Below, in pieces: positions 31,628 to 41,035 of a stretch of 64,000 nucleotides of DNA. Each line of letters begins with the position of its first letter. The stretch's first letter is position 1. The stretch covers positions 186,001-250,000 of the forward strand of contig JANOJL010000002.1 of assembly GCA_031418715.1 (NCBI GenBank). Direction: 5' to 3'. The notes under the pieces were generated by a model. That model saw only the letters and a list, made by a program, of their open reading frames with translations, had not been told where the DNA came from and searched no databases. The stretch is from JANMDU01 sp031418715. Its GTDB lineage: Bacteria; Pseudomonadota; Gammaproteobacteria; Burkholderiales; Burkholderiaceae_C. A program made the position numbers and the translations under genes.

Positions 31628-32836
31628 ATGTTTTCGTTTTTCAAGAAGAAACCCGCTGAAGCAGCGCCCGCCACTGCACAACCCACTGCCCCTCAAGCTG
31701 CACCGGTAGTCGTGCCTGATGCGCTGCCTGTTGTAGCACCCGATATCGCTTTGGAGCCCGTTACGCAAGATGCTATAAATTTAATAGCGCCAAGCGCAGA
31801 TTCTATAACGGCCAACCCACTAAAACCCTTAGAAAATAGCCCGCCTAACGCGGACCCAGGCATCTCAGCGCCCTTCGCCCTGCCGAACACCGAGTCACTC
31901 GCTCCCCGCAAGAACTGGATGGAAAAGCTCAAATCCGGTTTACGCAGAACCGCCAGCTCGATTGCCACCGTGTTTACTGGCACGCAGATTGATGATGCAC
32001 TTTACGAAGAGCTCGAAGCCGCGCTGCTGATGAGCGATGCGGGCGTTGCCGCCACGCAGCATCTGCTCAATGACCTCAAGCGCCGCGTGAAAGAGGCCAA
32101 AGCCACCGAGCCGAGAGCCGTGAAAGCGCTGCTGGCGCAGGCATTGGCCGATTTGCTTACGCCCTTGCAAAAGCCACTTCGCGTGGGAGAACATAAGCCC
32201 ACCGTGATCATGATGACCGGCGTCAACGGCGCTGGCAAGACCACTTCCATTGGCAAGCTCACCTGGCATCTCAGTGGTCAGGGCGCAAGCGTATTGCTTG
32301 CTGCGGCAGATACCTTCCGCGCCGCGGCCAAAGAGCAACTTGCGGTCTGGGCGACGAGAAACAACGTAGAAATCATCAGCCAAGACAACGCTGATCCCGC
32401 AGCCGTGGCCTTCGATGCTGTGACGGCGGGCAAGGCAAGGCAGCGCGATGTGGTGATGGTGGACACCGCTGGCCGCTTGCCCACGCAGCTGCATTTAATG
32501 GAAGAAATCGCAAAAATCAAGCGAGTGATCACCAAAGCCGAGGCCACGGCGCCACATGAAACGCTTTTGGTGATCGACGGCAACACTGGGCAAAACGCCC
32601 TCGCCCAAGTCAAAGCCTTCGATGCTTCGTTGCAACTCACTGGCCTGATCATCACCAAGCTCGACGGCACAGCCAAGGGCGGCGTGCTCGCTGCGATTGC
32701 GCTTTGGGCCCGTGAGCGGGCGGCCAAGCAACCCGATGCCAAGCCCGTCGTGGTTTATTTCATCGGCGTGGGCGAAAAACTGGAAGATTTGGAAACTTTT
32801 GATGCCCATGAGTTTGCTCAAGCTTTGATCAGCTAA
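31628..32836 (+). CDS. ftsY: Signal recognition particle receptor FtsY
   Basis: A 402-residue GTPase that receives SRP-ribosome complexes at the inner membrane. The N-terminal 95 residues are an acidic/Ala/Pro-rich linker (A domain) containing an in-frame copy of the dispersed repeat. The NG domain follows: G1 GVNGAGKTTSIGKL, DTFRAAAKEQL, G3 DTAGRLPTQ, G4 TKLDGTAKGG and the terminal GVGEKLEDLETFD. The start ATG 31628 begins MFSFFKKKP, typical of betaproteobacterial FtsY. Confidence 0.97.
   Translation: MFSFFKKKPAEAAPATAQPTAPQAAPVVVPDALPVVAPDIALEPVTQDAINLIAPSADSITANPLKPLENSPPNADPGISAPFALPNTESLAPRKNWMEKLKSGLRRTASSIATVFTGTQIDDALYEELEAALLMSDAGVAATQHLLNDLKRRVKEAKATEPRAVKALLAQALADLLTPLQKPLRVGEHKPTVIMMTGVNGAGKTTSIGKLTWHLSGQGASVLLAAADTFRAAAKEQLAVWATRNNVEIISQDNADPAAVAFDAVTAGKARQRDVVMVDTAGRLPTQLHLMEEIAKIKRVITKAEATAPHETLLVIDGNTGQNALAQVKAFDASLQLTGLIITKLDGTAKGGVLAAIALWARERAAKQPDAKPVVVYFIGVGEKLEDLETFDAHEFAQALIS
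31772..31839 (+). repeat. Dispersed palindromic repeat, in-frame copy in ftsY
   Basis: GCTATAAATTTAATAGC is followed by CAAGCGCAGATTCTATAACGG and an A-rich tail. It is read A-I-N-L-I-A-P-S-A-D-S-I-T-A inside the variable N-terminal linker, where insertion should be harmless. Confidence 0.8.
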
Positions 32837-32927
32837 AGCCTGTAATAAACGCCATGCTTTCGCCGACACACCTGCGTATGCAAACTGGTTTTTCAACTCA
32901 CCTTTATCAAGCCGAGGCTGCCTCCCG

Positions 32928-34022
32928 ATGAGCCTGAATGGAAACCGACTTTTAGTGGCGCTGCGTGAGGCGCTGATCCAGCAATGGCCGCAAGGGGCCG
33001 CCTGGACACAGCTGCGCATGGAGCCGCTCAAAGCCAAAGGCCTCGCGCACGACCACGTGCGCCTGTTGGGCACGGGTTGGCTGGCTCGTATCCCCAAGCA
33101 AAGCCAGATGCAACTCGGCGCATGTGACAACTTGATCTACCAGCATGCTTGCTTTGACCGCGCCAGCCCCGCAGGGCATGCGCCACACTGCATCCATGTG
33201 CTTGAGCCCTGCTCTAGCCTGCCGCGCGGTGCCTTGATCGTGGAAGAAATCAAAGGCCGATCGGCGCAACTGCCGCAAGATTTGCCGCTGATGGCGCGCA
33301 GCATGGCCGCGTTGCATCGTATTGCGCTGCCCCACGAAGAACACTGCGCCCCTTTGCTGCATGCGGCAGATCCTTTGCAAGCCATGTGGGATGAGGTGAA
33401 CATTCAAGCCGCGTATTTACCGCGAGCCGCACTCCCGCCTCAAGCGGCGATGCGCGTTCATGCCGAGTTAGAACGCTTTCGCGAGCTTTGTCAGGGCAGC
33501 GCTCGCCCACTTAAGCGACTGATTGCTTTTGATGGGCATCCCGGTAATTTCGTGATCAGACTTGAGGCGGCAGGTAGCGAAAAGGCTTATCTGGTGGATC
33601 TGGAGAAATGTCGCTACAGCTATCCTGGCTTTGATTTGGCCCATGCCACTCTATACACCTCCACCACTTGGGACACAGATTCGCAAACCATTCTGCAACC
33701 CGATGATGTGTTGGCCACTTACCGCGCTTGGAGCGCTCAGGTAGACGAAGCGCTGGCGAGTGATGCGCAGAGCTGGCATATGCCGCTGCGCAGAGCGATG
33801 TGGTTGTGGTCTGTCACATGGTGCGCCAAATGGCGTGTGGCCTCGCGCGCTGAATCCGCAACGGCGCAAGATGGTGAAGATTGGTCTGCGCAAAATCTTG
33901 ATCCTGCGTTGGCCAGTCATGTGCGCGAACGGGTTGATCACTATTTGAGCAACGAGGGCATCGCTTGGGTGTGTGCAGAATTCGATGCGCTCGAACACCG
34001 CATGAGCACTCCATCTTCCTAA
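32928..34022 (+). CDS. Aminoglycoside phosphotransferase-like (APH/choline kinase family) protein
   Basis: A 364-residue protein with the small-molecule kinase fold. The catalytic loop is FDGHPGNFVI (H-x-G-N) and the metal-binding Asp lies in YLVDLEKCRYSYPGFDLAH. The N-terminal lobe is less clear. The substrate is unknown; nothing points to drug resistance. It is four bases upstream of the fused glycosyltransferase gene, so the two likely work together on the same compound. Confidence 0.78.
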   Translation: MSLNGNRLLVALREALIQQWPQGAAWTQLRMEPLKAKGLAHDHVRLLGTGWLARIPKQSQMQLGACDNLIYQHACFDRASPAGHAPHCIHVLEPCSSLPRGALIVEEIKGRSAQLPQDLPLMARSMAALHRIALPHEEHCAPLLHAADPLQAMWDEVNIQAAYLPRAALPPQAAMRVHAELERFRELCQGSARPLKRLIAFDGHPGNFVIRLEAAGSEKAYLVDLEKCRYSYPGFDLAHATLYTSTTWDTDSQTILQPDDVLATYRAWSAQVDEALASDAQSWHMPLRRAMWLWSVTWCAKWRVASRAESATAQDGEDWSAQNLDPALASHVRERVDHYLSNEGIAWVCAEFDALEHRMSTPSS

Positions 34023-34025
34023 GCC

Positions 34026-35354
34026 ATGCCCGCTCGCCACTTTGCGCTCAGAATTGTGGTGCCAGTTTTGAATGAGGGCGCTATGTTGACGCCACGTCTC
34101 AAGGCGTTGCAGGCCTTGCGTAAGCAAGGCGCAGAACTGGTGGTGGTGGATGGCGGCAGCATTGATGAGAGCTGGGCGCGTGCGCAGCCTTGGGTTGATC
34201 GGCTTATTTCCAGCCCGCCGGGGCGAGCTCAGCAAATGAATACCGGCGCAGCAGACACTGCATCCAGCCAAGCCGATGCCTTGCTCTTTCTGCATGCTGA
34301 TACGCAGCTTCCTCCAGATGCCTTAGCCGCTATCGGGCAGGCGCTGCGAGAGCGGCCTTGGGGAAGATTTGATGTGCAATTGGATGCACCCGGCTGGCGC
34401 TTTCGCATGATAGAGACCATGATGAATGGGCGTTCGCGTTTGAGCGGTATCGCTACGGGTGATCAAGCGATGTTTGTTCGTACTGATGTGTTTCAGGCTG
34501 TGGGAGGTTTTCCAAATCAGGCGCTGATGGAAGACATTGCGCTGTCTTCGCGGCTGCGCAAGCAATCTCCCCCTGCCTGCCTGCGCCAGCGGGTGCGCAC
34601 CTCGGCACGCAAGTGGCTGCAAAGCGGCGTTTGGCGCACGATTTTTCTGATGTGGCGGCTTCGTTTCGCTTATTTCTGGGGTGCAGCGCCTGCGGATTTG
34701 GCGCTGGCCTATGGCTATCGGGCATCGCCGCAGCCAGCGCCAGCAGGATTGGCAATTCTGGCCAAAGCGCCAGTCGCGGGTTTGGCCAAGACGCGCTTGA
34801 TCCCAGCGCTGGGCGCGGCTGGCGCAGCGCGTTTACAGCGACAATTCATCGCGCAAAGCCTGCAAACAGCGCAACAAGCCCATTTAGGCAGGATCACGCT
34901 GTGGTGCGCGCCGGATGCGCATCATCGTCACTTTCGGGCTTTGCAAAGGTATCAGCACATTGAATGCCGATCTCAACCAGCAGGCGATCTGGGCGTGCGG
35001 ATGCACCGCTGCACAGAGGAACACTTCGCTCAGAAAGATGTCATACCGCTGATCATCATCGGCACAGACTGCGCCGTTTTGGCACCAGGGCATTTACAAG
35101 AAGCCGCTCGGAGCCTCCAAACACACGATGCATGCCTGATTCCCGCTGAAGATGGCGGCTATGTGCTGCTGGGATTGCGAAAAATGATTCCCGAGGTCTT
35201 TGAAAACATCGCATGGAGCACGCCCCGCGTGCTCTCGCAAACTTTGGAGCGCCTCGCTCAAGCAGGTGCAAGCGTCGCCTTGCTGCCCACGCTTTGGGAT
35301 ATTGACGAACCCTTTGATTGGCAGCGCTGGCAAGACATGAAAGGTAAGCGATGA
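34026..35354 (+). CDS. Fused family 2 glycosyltransferase and DUF2064 transferase
   Basis: A 442-residue fusion. Residues 1-230 are a TIGR04283-type glycosyltransferase (IVVPVLNEGAMLTPRL, VVDGGSIDESW, FLHADTQLP, GIATGDQAMFVR, GGFPNQALMEDI). Residues 240-442 are a DUF2064/TIGR04282-type sugar-nucleotide transferase-like domain (ILAKAPVAGLAKTRLIPALG, IIIGTDCAVLAPGHL, EDGGYVLLGL, DIDEPFDW). The two halves are usually separate neighbouring genes, so the fusion supports their joint action. The product is unknown. It overlaps the nucleoside hydrolase gene by ATGA. Confidence 0.88.
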   Translation: MPARHFALRIVVPVLNEGAMLTPRLKALQALRKQGAELVVVDGGSIDESWARAQPWVDRLISSPPGRAQQMNTGAADTASSQADALLFLHADTQLPPDALAAIGQALRERPWGRFDVQLDAPGWRFRMIETMMNGRSRLSGIATGDQAMFVRTDVFQAVGGFPNQALMEDIALSSRLRKQSPPACLRQRVRTSARKWLQSGVWRTIFLMWRLRFAYFWGAAPADLALAYGYRASPQPAPAGLAILAKAPVAGLAKTRLIPALGAAGAARLQRQFIAQSLQTAQQAHLGRITLWCAPDAHHRHFRALQRYQHIECRSQPAGDLGVRMHRCTEEHFAQKDVIPLIIIGTDCAVLAPGHLQEAARSLQTHDACLIPAEDGGYVLLGLRKMIPEVFENIAWSTPRVLSQTLERLAQAGASVALLPTLWDIDEPFDWQRWQDMKGKR

Positions 35355-36355
35355 ACCAGCCCCGTGCGATGAATCCTCCGCTGAGCAAAGATGGCTATGC
35401 GAGTCGGCTGCGTTTGCCCAGCGGCTTGGTGCAGATTGTGATTGACACCGATGCAGCCAACGAAATTGACGACCAGTTCGCCTTGGCTTGGGCGCTGCTT
35501 CGCCCGGATCGGCTTCAGATTCACGGTATTTATGCCACGCCGTTTTCCTTCGCACACCGCCGTGCTTTGTATCCCCAAGCCAGCCAAGATGCTGCACCAT
35601 TCAATTCGCCCAAAGTCGGTATGGAGCGCAGTTTCGATGAAATTTTGAAGGTGCAAGCATTGCTTGGTCAACCCAATGCGCCTCAACCCTGCAAGGGAAG
35701 CCCAATCTATCTCTCTTCACTCTCGCAGCCGATTCAAAGCGAGGCCACCGAGCATTTGATTACTACAGCGCTGAGCATGCCGCAAGATGAACCGCTGTAT
35801 GTCGTTGCCCTAGGCTGCGCAACCAATGTGGCCAGCGCAATACTGCTCGCGCCAGAGATCATGCACAAGATTGTGGTGGTCTGGACGAGCGCCTTCCCTT
35901 CGCATGCGCCGCATGTGAACCAGTCTTTCAACCTAGAGCAAGATGTATTGGCCAGCCAATGGCTGTATGACAGCGGCGTGCCCTTGGTTTATTTGCCGGG
36001 CTATCACGTGGGTGCGCAACTTCGCTTGTCTTTGGCCGAGGTGGAGCGCTATGTGAAACCACATGGCGCTATTGGCATCTATTTGCATGAATTGTTTGCC
36101 GACAACCCGCTGTGGGCCATCACAGGCCGCCCTGCTGCTGCCGCGCACAGCTGGGTGATTTGGGATTTGATCAACATCGCTTGGTTGCTCAACCCCGATT
36201 GGGTGCCCAGTGATTTGGTGTCAACCCCGACTTTGGTCGCAGACCTTCGCTGGCAAAAGCAACCAAATGCGCATCCGATGCGCGAAGCCTATGCGGTGCA
36301 GCGCGATGCGATTTTTAACGATCTTTTTTCCTGCTTAGCCAAAACCACCGCGTAA
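35351..36355 (+). CDS. Nucleoside hydrolase, NEIDD subgroup
   Basis: A 334-residue protein of the inosine-uridine hydrolase fold. The N-terminal metal site appears as IDTDAANEIDDQFALAWALL, where the usual D-P-G-x-D-D is lengthened by two residues (NEIDD). ALGCATNVASAI and a C-terminal HSWVIWDLINIAWLLNP (His and Asp) complete the active-site pattern. Members hydrolyse N-glycosidic bonds. Coupling to the upstream glycosyltransferase and position ahead of a YnjBCD-like transporter suggest salvage of an imported glycosylated compound. Confidence 0.85.
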   Translation: MNQPRAMNPPLSKDGYASRLRLPSGLVQIVIDTDAANEIDDQFALAWALLRPDRLQIHGIYATPFSFAHRRALYPQASQDAAPFNSPKVGMERSFDEILKVQALLGQPNAPQPCKGSPIYLSSLSQPIQSEATEHLITTALSMPQDEPLYVVALGCATNVASAILLAPEIMHKIVVVWTSAFPSHAPHVNQSFNLEQDVLASQWLYDSGVPLVYLPGYHVGAQLRLSLAEVERYVKPHGAIGIYLHELFADNPLWAITGRPAAAAHSWVIWDLINIAWLLNPDWVPSDLVSTPTLVADLRWQKQPNAHPMREAYAVQRDAIFNDLFSCLAKTTA

Positions 36356-36420
36356 GATGGCAGCCTGTTTGCACGACTCGTTTTTACTACTGCTCTTTTT
36401 AAAACTGAAACTGATTCAAC

Positions 36421-37632
36421 ATGACTTTAAATCGCCGCCAATTCTCTCGCAACACACTTTTGAGTACAGCTTTGCTGCCAATGGCTCACCTCAGCTTTGG
36501 TCAATCCAATTGGGCTGAGATTGAAAAAAAAGCGCGTGGACAGACCGTGGTTTTCAACGCTTGGGGCGGCAGCGAGCGCATCAATGCGTATTTGGCTTGG
36601 GCAGGCGAAGAGGTACAAAAGCAATTCGGAGTGAAGCTCGAGCATGTCAAAGTGACCGATACAGCCGATGTGGTCAAGCGCGTGCGCAACGAAAAAGCCG
36701 CTGGCCGCAATGCCGATGGCTCGGTGGATTTGATCTGGATCAATGGCGAAAACTTCCTCGCGATGAAACGCGAGGCGATGCTGTTTGGCCCATGGGCGGA
36801 AAGCTTGCCCAGCTTTCGCTTTGTGGACGTAGAGGGCAAACCCACCACGCGCATTGATTTTGCCGAGCCTGTGCAAGGCTTGGAAGCACCGTGGGGCATG
36901 GCGCAATTGACATTTTTTTCAGACCGCGCCAAAACGCCCAATCCTCCACGCTCTACAGCCGCCTTGCTCGACTTTGCCAAAGCCAATCCTGGCCGCGTGA
37001 CCTATCCAAAGCCGCCGCAGTTTCTCGGCACCACCTTCCTCAAGCAAACGCTGATGGATCTCACGCCCGCCGCAGACCGCGCCGCGTTCTATAAGCCATT
37101 TGACGCAACAGCATTTGCCAAAATTGCCGAGCCGCTTTGGAAACACCTCGATGCCCTGCACCCACATTTGTGGCGCAATGGCAAGCAATTTCCAGCCAAC
37201 CCAGCAGCCGTGCGTCAGATGATGATGGACGGCGAGCTCAGCTTGTCGTTGACCTTCAACCCCAACGAAGCTTCCAACGAAATCGCTGCTGGCCGCTTGC
37301 CAGCTAGTGTGGCCAGCTATCAGTTTGACAGCGGCACGATTGGGAATACGCATTTTCTGGCGATTCCGTTCAACAGCAAGGTCAAGGAAGGTGCTCAGCT
37401 CGTGGCCAACTTCCTGCTTTCGCCAGCCGCGCAAGCACGCAAAGGCGACATCAAGATTTGGGGAGACCCCACCGTGCTTTCCCCCGCGAAGATGAGCGCA
37501 CAAGATGCCGCGCTCTTCAATGCTGCGAAAGCCCCCGGCCAAGTCGAGCGCTTCGCGCCGGTGATCCCCGAGCCGCATGGCAGCTGGGTCGATCCGATCG
37601 AGAAAGAGTGGCTAAAGCGGTATGGGGCTTAA
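36421..37632 (+). CDS. ABC transporter substrate-binding protein, YnjB-like
   Basis: A 403-residue periplasmic protein with a signal segment (RRQFSRNTLLSTALLPMAHLS). The mature part begins QTVVFNAWGGSERINAYLAW and ends GSWVDPIEKEWLKRYGA, both like E. coli YnjB. It is followed by genes for a fused permease and an ATPase in the YnjC/YnjD pattern. Its ligand is not established; YnjBCD has been predicted to import a thiamine-related compound. No TPP riboswitch was seen in the 65 bases upstream. Confidence 0.87.
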   Translation: MTLNRRQFSRNTLLSTALLPMAHLSFGQSNWAEIEKKARGQTVVFNAWGGSERINAYLAWAGEEVQKQFGVKLEHVKVTDTADVVKRVRNEKAAGRNADGSVDLIWINGENFLAMKREAMLFGPWAESLPSFRFVDVEGKPTTRIDFAEPVQGLEAPWGMAQLTFFSDRAKTPNPPRSTAALLDFAKANPGRVTYPKPPQFLGTTFLKQTLMDLTPAADRAAFYKPFDATAFAKIAEPLWKHLDALHPHLWRNGKQFPANPAAVRQMMMDGELSLSLTFNPNEASNEIAAGRLPASVASYQFDSGTIGNTHFLAIPFNSKVKEGAQLVANFLLSPAAQARKGDIKIWGDPTVLSPAKMSAQDAALFNAAKAPGQVERFAPVIPEPHGSWVDPIEKEWLKRYGA

Positions 37633-37661
37633 GTGTGTTGAATTGCGCATGATAGGGCGCG

Positions 37662-39350
37662 ATGACAGCCTCTGACTCCCTCTCATCGCGCTTGGCAAGC
37701 GCTGCATTGGCAGCGCCGTTCGCTATTATTTTGATAGCTGCTTGCGCATATTCTATAACGGCTGCAAGCCGATTTGATGCTTGGAACACGCTGTGGGAAG
37801 CACCTGGCTTGCTGCGAGCCATTGGCATGACGCTCTGGACAGGTTTAGCCTCTAGCCTGCTGGCTTGGTGGCTTAGCGCTTGGCTGCTCTCGCAAGCGTT
37901 TGGCAAGCCTTGGTGGAACAAGCTGGTGCGCAGCCTCTCGCCTTTGCTCGCCACGCCGCATGCCGCTTTTGCTGTGGGGCTGGTGTTTTTGATCGCACCC
38001 AGTGGTTGGATTCTGCGAGCCATTTCTCCTTGGCTCACAGGCTTCTCGCTGCCTCCGCAGATTGCCACCTCGCAAGACACGTTTGGCCTTGGCCTGATTG
38101 CCATGTTGGTGCTCAAAGAAGTGCCGTTTCTGCTCTGGGCAGCCGCCACGCAATTGCAGCGCGATGACACCGGCGCTCGCTGGCACCGCGAGGCTTGGGC
38201 CGCGCAGACACTGGGCTACAGCGCAGATCAATCCTTCTGGCGCGTACTCTGGCCGCAGCTCTCTACGAGATTGCTGTGGCCTCTGTTGGCTGTGTTGGCC
38301 TACAGCCTCACGGTGGTCGATGCCGCTTTGATCGCTGGGCCGGGCAGCCCAGCCACGCTCTCGGTACGCGCTTGGCAATGGCTGCAAGACAGCGATGAAG
38401 CAACGAATGCGGTGGGTGCAGCAGCGGGTTGGTTGCTCACGGCATGGGTGGCGTTGTCGGCTGCTTTGATCTGGTTGCGCGAGAAGTTTGCGGCTGATTC
38501 GCACAACATTTTTGCCAAAAAACAAACTGGCCAACGCAGCAAAGAAACCCTGCCTGCACCATGGAATGTAGGCCGTATCGCTTGGGGTTGTGTGGTGTCG
38601 CTGTATGCCAGCGTCTTGTTGGCTTTGGCTGTAGGAAGTGTGGCGGGTGTCTGGCAGTTTCCGGCGCTGCTGCCGCAAAGCTTGAGCTGGGAGGCTTGGG
38701 GCTCTGTGATGCGCAGTGGCAGGAGTGTTTGGATGACAGCTCTGCTCGCGGCCAGCAGCTCTGCTCTCTCGCTGATTTGGGCAGTGGCTTGGCTAGAGCT
38801 GAGCCCGCCGAAGTGGGATGCCGCCATGCGCCGTTTGCTGTATTTGCCTTTGCTGCTACCCGGCGTGCTCTGGGTGGTAGGCATCCATCGTCTCGCGCTC
38901 GCGGGTGGGCTCACGGGCTCTTGGGCTGGGGTGTTGCTCGCGCATCTGCTGGCTGTGTTGCCATACACGCTGATCGCGCTCAGTCCAGCGTATCTCGGAT
39001 TTGATGCGCGCTATGTGCATCTCGTGGCCACTTTGGGGAAAAGCCGCTGGGTATTTTTGAGTCAGGTGAAATGGCCGTTGTTGCGGCAAAGCCTGTGGAG
39101 CACGGCAGCGGTGGGCTTTGCGGTGAGCGTTGCGCAGTTTTTGCCAACGCTCTACATCGGCGAAGGCCGCATCGTGACCGTGACCACCGAGGCTGTGACG
39201 CTGTCTTCCGGCGGCCAGCGTTCGCTGGTGGCAGCCTTCGCATGGTTGCAATGGCTGCTGCCCGCGCTGGCGTTTGGTTTGGCTGCTTGGCTGGGCAAGC
39301 CCCGCAGCTGGCCGGTCGCCAACATCAAAGCTCTACACTTGAAGCCATGA
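37662..39350 (+). CDS. ABC transporter permease, fused two-module YnjC type
   Basis: A 562-residue membrane protein with about 12 hydrophobic segments in two similar halves, like YnjC and ThiP. EAA-like loops are seen near WAAQTLGYSADQSFWRVLWP and in HLVATLGKSRWVFLSQVKWP. Its first membrane segment (FAIILIAACAYSITAAS) is made by a copy of the dispersed repeat. It overlaps the ATPase gene by ATGA. Confidence 0.9.
   Translation: MTASDSLSSRLASAALAAPFAIILIAACAYSITAASRFDAWNTLWEAPGLLRAIGMTLWTGLASSLLAWWLSAWLLSQAFGKPWWNKLVRSLSPLLATPHAAFAVGLVFLIAPSGWILRAISPWLTGFSLPPQIATSQDTFGLGLIAMLVLKEVPFLLWAAATQLQRDDTGARWHREAWAAQTLGYSADQSFWRVLWPQLSTRLLWPLLAVLAYSLTVVDAALIAGPGSPATLSVRAWQWLQDSDEATNAVGAAAGWLLTAWVALSAALIWLREKFAADSHNIFAKKQTGQRSKETLPAPWNVGRIAWGCVVSLYASVLLALAVGSVAGVWQFPALLPQSLSWEAWGSVMRSGRSVWMTALLAASSSALSLIWAVAWLELSPPKWDAAMRRLLYLPLLLPGVLWVVGIHRLALAGGLTGSWAGVLLAHLLAVLPYTLIALSPAYLGFDARYVHLVATLGKSRWVFLSQVKWPLLRQSLWSTAAVGFAVSVAQFLPTLYIGEGRIVTVTTEAVTLSSGGQRSLVAAFAWLQWLLPALAFGLAAWLGKPRSWPVANIKALHLKP
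37722..37783 (+). repeat. Dispersed palindromic repeat forming the first membrane segment of the permease
   Basis: GCTATTATTTTGATAGC is followed by TTGCGCATATTCTATAACGG. It is translated A-I-I-L-I-A-A-C-A-Y-S-I-T-A, a hydrophobic stretch that serves as the first transmembrane region. Confidence 0.8.
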
Positions 39351-39997
39351 AAATTGATGTGAAGCAATTGAGCGTGGGCACAGGCTCTGCTCAGCGTGTG
39401 CTGGTGAAAGGCTTGGTGCTTGATTGCCCCACTGGCAGCATCACCACGCTGATGGGCCCCAGCGGCTGCGGCAAATCCAGCTTGCTGGCTGCGATAGCTG
39501 GGCTGCCGCTGCCCGGCCTGCAAGCGGATATCCATGTGGAACTGGCCGGGCGGCGCGTGGATCAGCTGCCCACCAGCCAGCGCCGCATTGGCCTCTTGTT
39601 TCAAGACGATTTGCTCTTCGCCCACATGAGCGTGCGCGAAAATCTGCTCTTTGCCGCGCCGCCAGGCACAGCCGCCAAGCGCGCAATGCAAGCCGATGCC
39701 GCCCTGACCGAGCTCGGCTTTGAAGACATGGCCCATCGCAACCCGCTCACCCTCTCGGGCGGGCAACGCGCCCGCGTCTCGCTCATGCGCACCCTCCTCG
39801 CTAAACCGCAAGCCTTGCTGCTGGATGAGCCTTTCTCCAAGCTAGATGTCGCACTGCGCGAGCAATTTCGCCAATTCGTTTTTACACATGCGCGCCACCT
39901 GCAATTGCCAACTTTGCTCGTGACGCATGATGCGGCAGATATTGCCGACGCATCCGCCGTGATTGATTTCGCCTCTTTGAACGCATCCTCTGCTTGA
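39347..39997 (+). CDS. ABC transporter ATP-binding protein, YnjD-like
   Basis: A 216-residue ATPase, start ATG 39347 overlapping the permease stop. Walker A GPSGCGKSSLL, Q-loop LLFQDDLLFAHM, signature LSGGQRARVSL, Walker B ALLLDEPFSKLD and the switch His in LVTHDAADIAD are all present. At 216 residues it is short, as is E. coli YnjD, and lacks a regulatory C-terminal domain. Confidence 0.93.
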   Translation: MKIDVKQLSVGTGSAQRVLVKGLVLDCPTGSITTLMGPSGCGKSSLLAAIAGLPLPGLQADIHVELAGRRVDQLPTSQRRIGLLFQDDLLFAHMSVRENLLFAAPPGTAAKRAMQADAALTELGFEDMAHRNPLTLSGGQRARVSLMRTLLAKPQALLLDEPFSKLDVALREQFRQFVFTHARHLQLPTLLVTHDAADIADASAVIDFASLNASSA

Positions 39998-40036
39998 CTG
40001 CCGCGCCGTTGCCATCTATGCCTTGGTCTACCAAAA

Positions 40037-40981
40037 CTAGTCGTGACTCCATCCGGTTTTTTGCACCAGTTGCTCCATTGCAAATGCGCCCAACACAGAG
40101 TTGCCTTTGGCATCTAATTCGGGCCCCCATACCGCCACCGTGCCCACACCTGGCACGATGGCGACAATGCCTCCACCAACGCCTGTTTTGACGGGCAGCC
40201 CAATGCGATAGGCAAAGTCACCGGCTGCGTCGTATGCGCCGCATGTGAGCAGCAAAGCATTGACGCGGCGCGCTGCATCGGCGTTCAAAAACTGTTCGCC
40301 CTTGCCACCTATATCCAAACCGCCGTTGGCTAAAAACATAGTGGCTTGTGTCAACTGGGCGCAGCTCATTTCTATAGCGCATTGTCGGCAATAGTTGTCC
40401 AACACCAGATCTGGTGGATTCACAAAATTCCCATAGCTCTTCATGAAATACGCCATGGCCATATTGCGATCTGCTGTGTCGCGCTCAGATTTAGCGGTTT
40501 GCATATCCCAATTCAAATCAGGACTGTCACTCAAGCGGCGAAGAGCCCCCAATAGTGCGATGTCCAAATGCGCGTATCTTGTGGTGAGCATGTCCGTGAT
40601 CACCAATGCGCCAGCGTTGATGAATGGGTTGCGCGGAATGCCCTTTTCCGTCTCAAGCTGCACCATAGAATTAAACGCCGCGCCAGAAGGCTCGCGCCCC
40701 ACACGCCGCCACACATCATCGCCAAGCAGCTTCAGCGCCAGCACGAAGGTAAACAGCTTTGAAATACTCTGAATTGAAAATGGCGTGTGGGCGCTCCCTG
40801 TGGACACGCAAGAGCCATCGATCAACCCAATCGCCATACCAAACTGACGCGGCGACACCTGTGCAAGAGCAGGAATATAAGAGGCCACTTTGCCTTGCCC
40901 ATAGAGCCCATGCGCCTGCTCAGCAATACGGTCTAAGATATCTTGCAACTGGTCGGTGGGGAGGGCATTTGTCTGTAACAT
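40037..40981 (-). CDS. glsA: Glutaminase A
   Basis: A 314-residue glutaminase of the serine-dependent beta-lactamase-like fold, converting glutamine to glutamate and ammonia. Motifs: FSIQSISKLFTF with the catalytic Ser-x-x-Lys, RNPFINAGALV, and GVGGGIVAIVPG near the C-terminus. It is convergent with the YnjD-like gene. Confidence 0.96.
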   Translation of the reverse strand: MLQTNALPTDQLQDILDRIAEQAHGLYGQGKVASYIPALAQVSPRQFGMAIGLIDGSCVSTGSAHTPFSIQSISKLFTFVLALKLLGDDVWRRVGREPSGAAFNSMVQLETEKGIPRNPFINAGALVITDMLTTRYAHLDIALLGALRRLSDSPDLNWDMQTAKSERDTADRNMAMAYFMKSYGNFVNPPDLVLDNYCRQCAIEMSCAQLTQATMFLANGGLDIGGKGEQFLNADAARRVNALLLTCGAYDAAGDFAYRIGLPVKTGVGGGIVAIVPGVGTVAVWGPELDAKGNSVLGAFAMEQLVQKTGWSHD

Positions 40982-41035
40982 CGGCGCATTCTATCGAGGG
41001 CTCGCCTTAGCACTTTGACCTGACTCAACCAATCC

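Noticed and set aside
36356..36420. TPP riboswitch before the YnjB-like gene
   Set aside because: The gap is only 65 bases and lacks the conserved thi-box segments.
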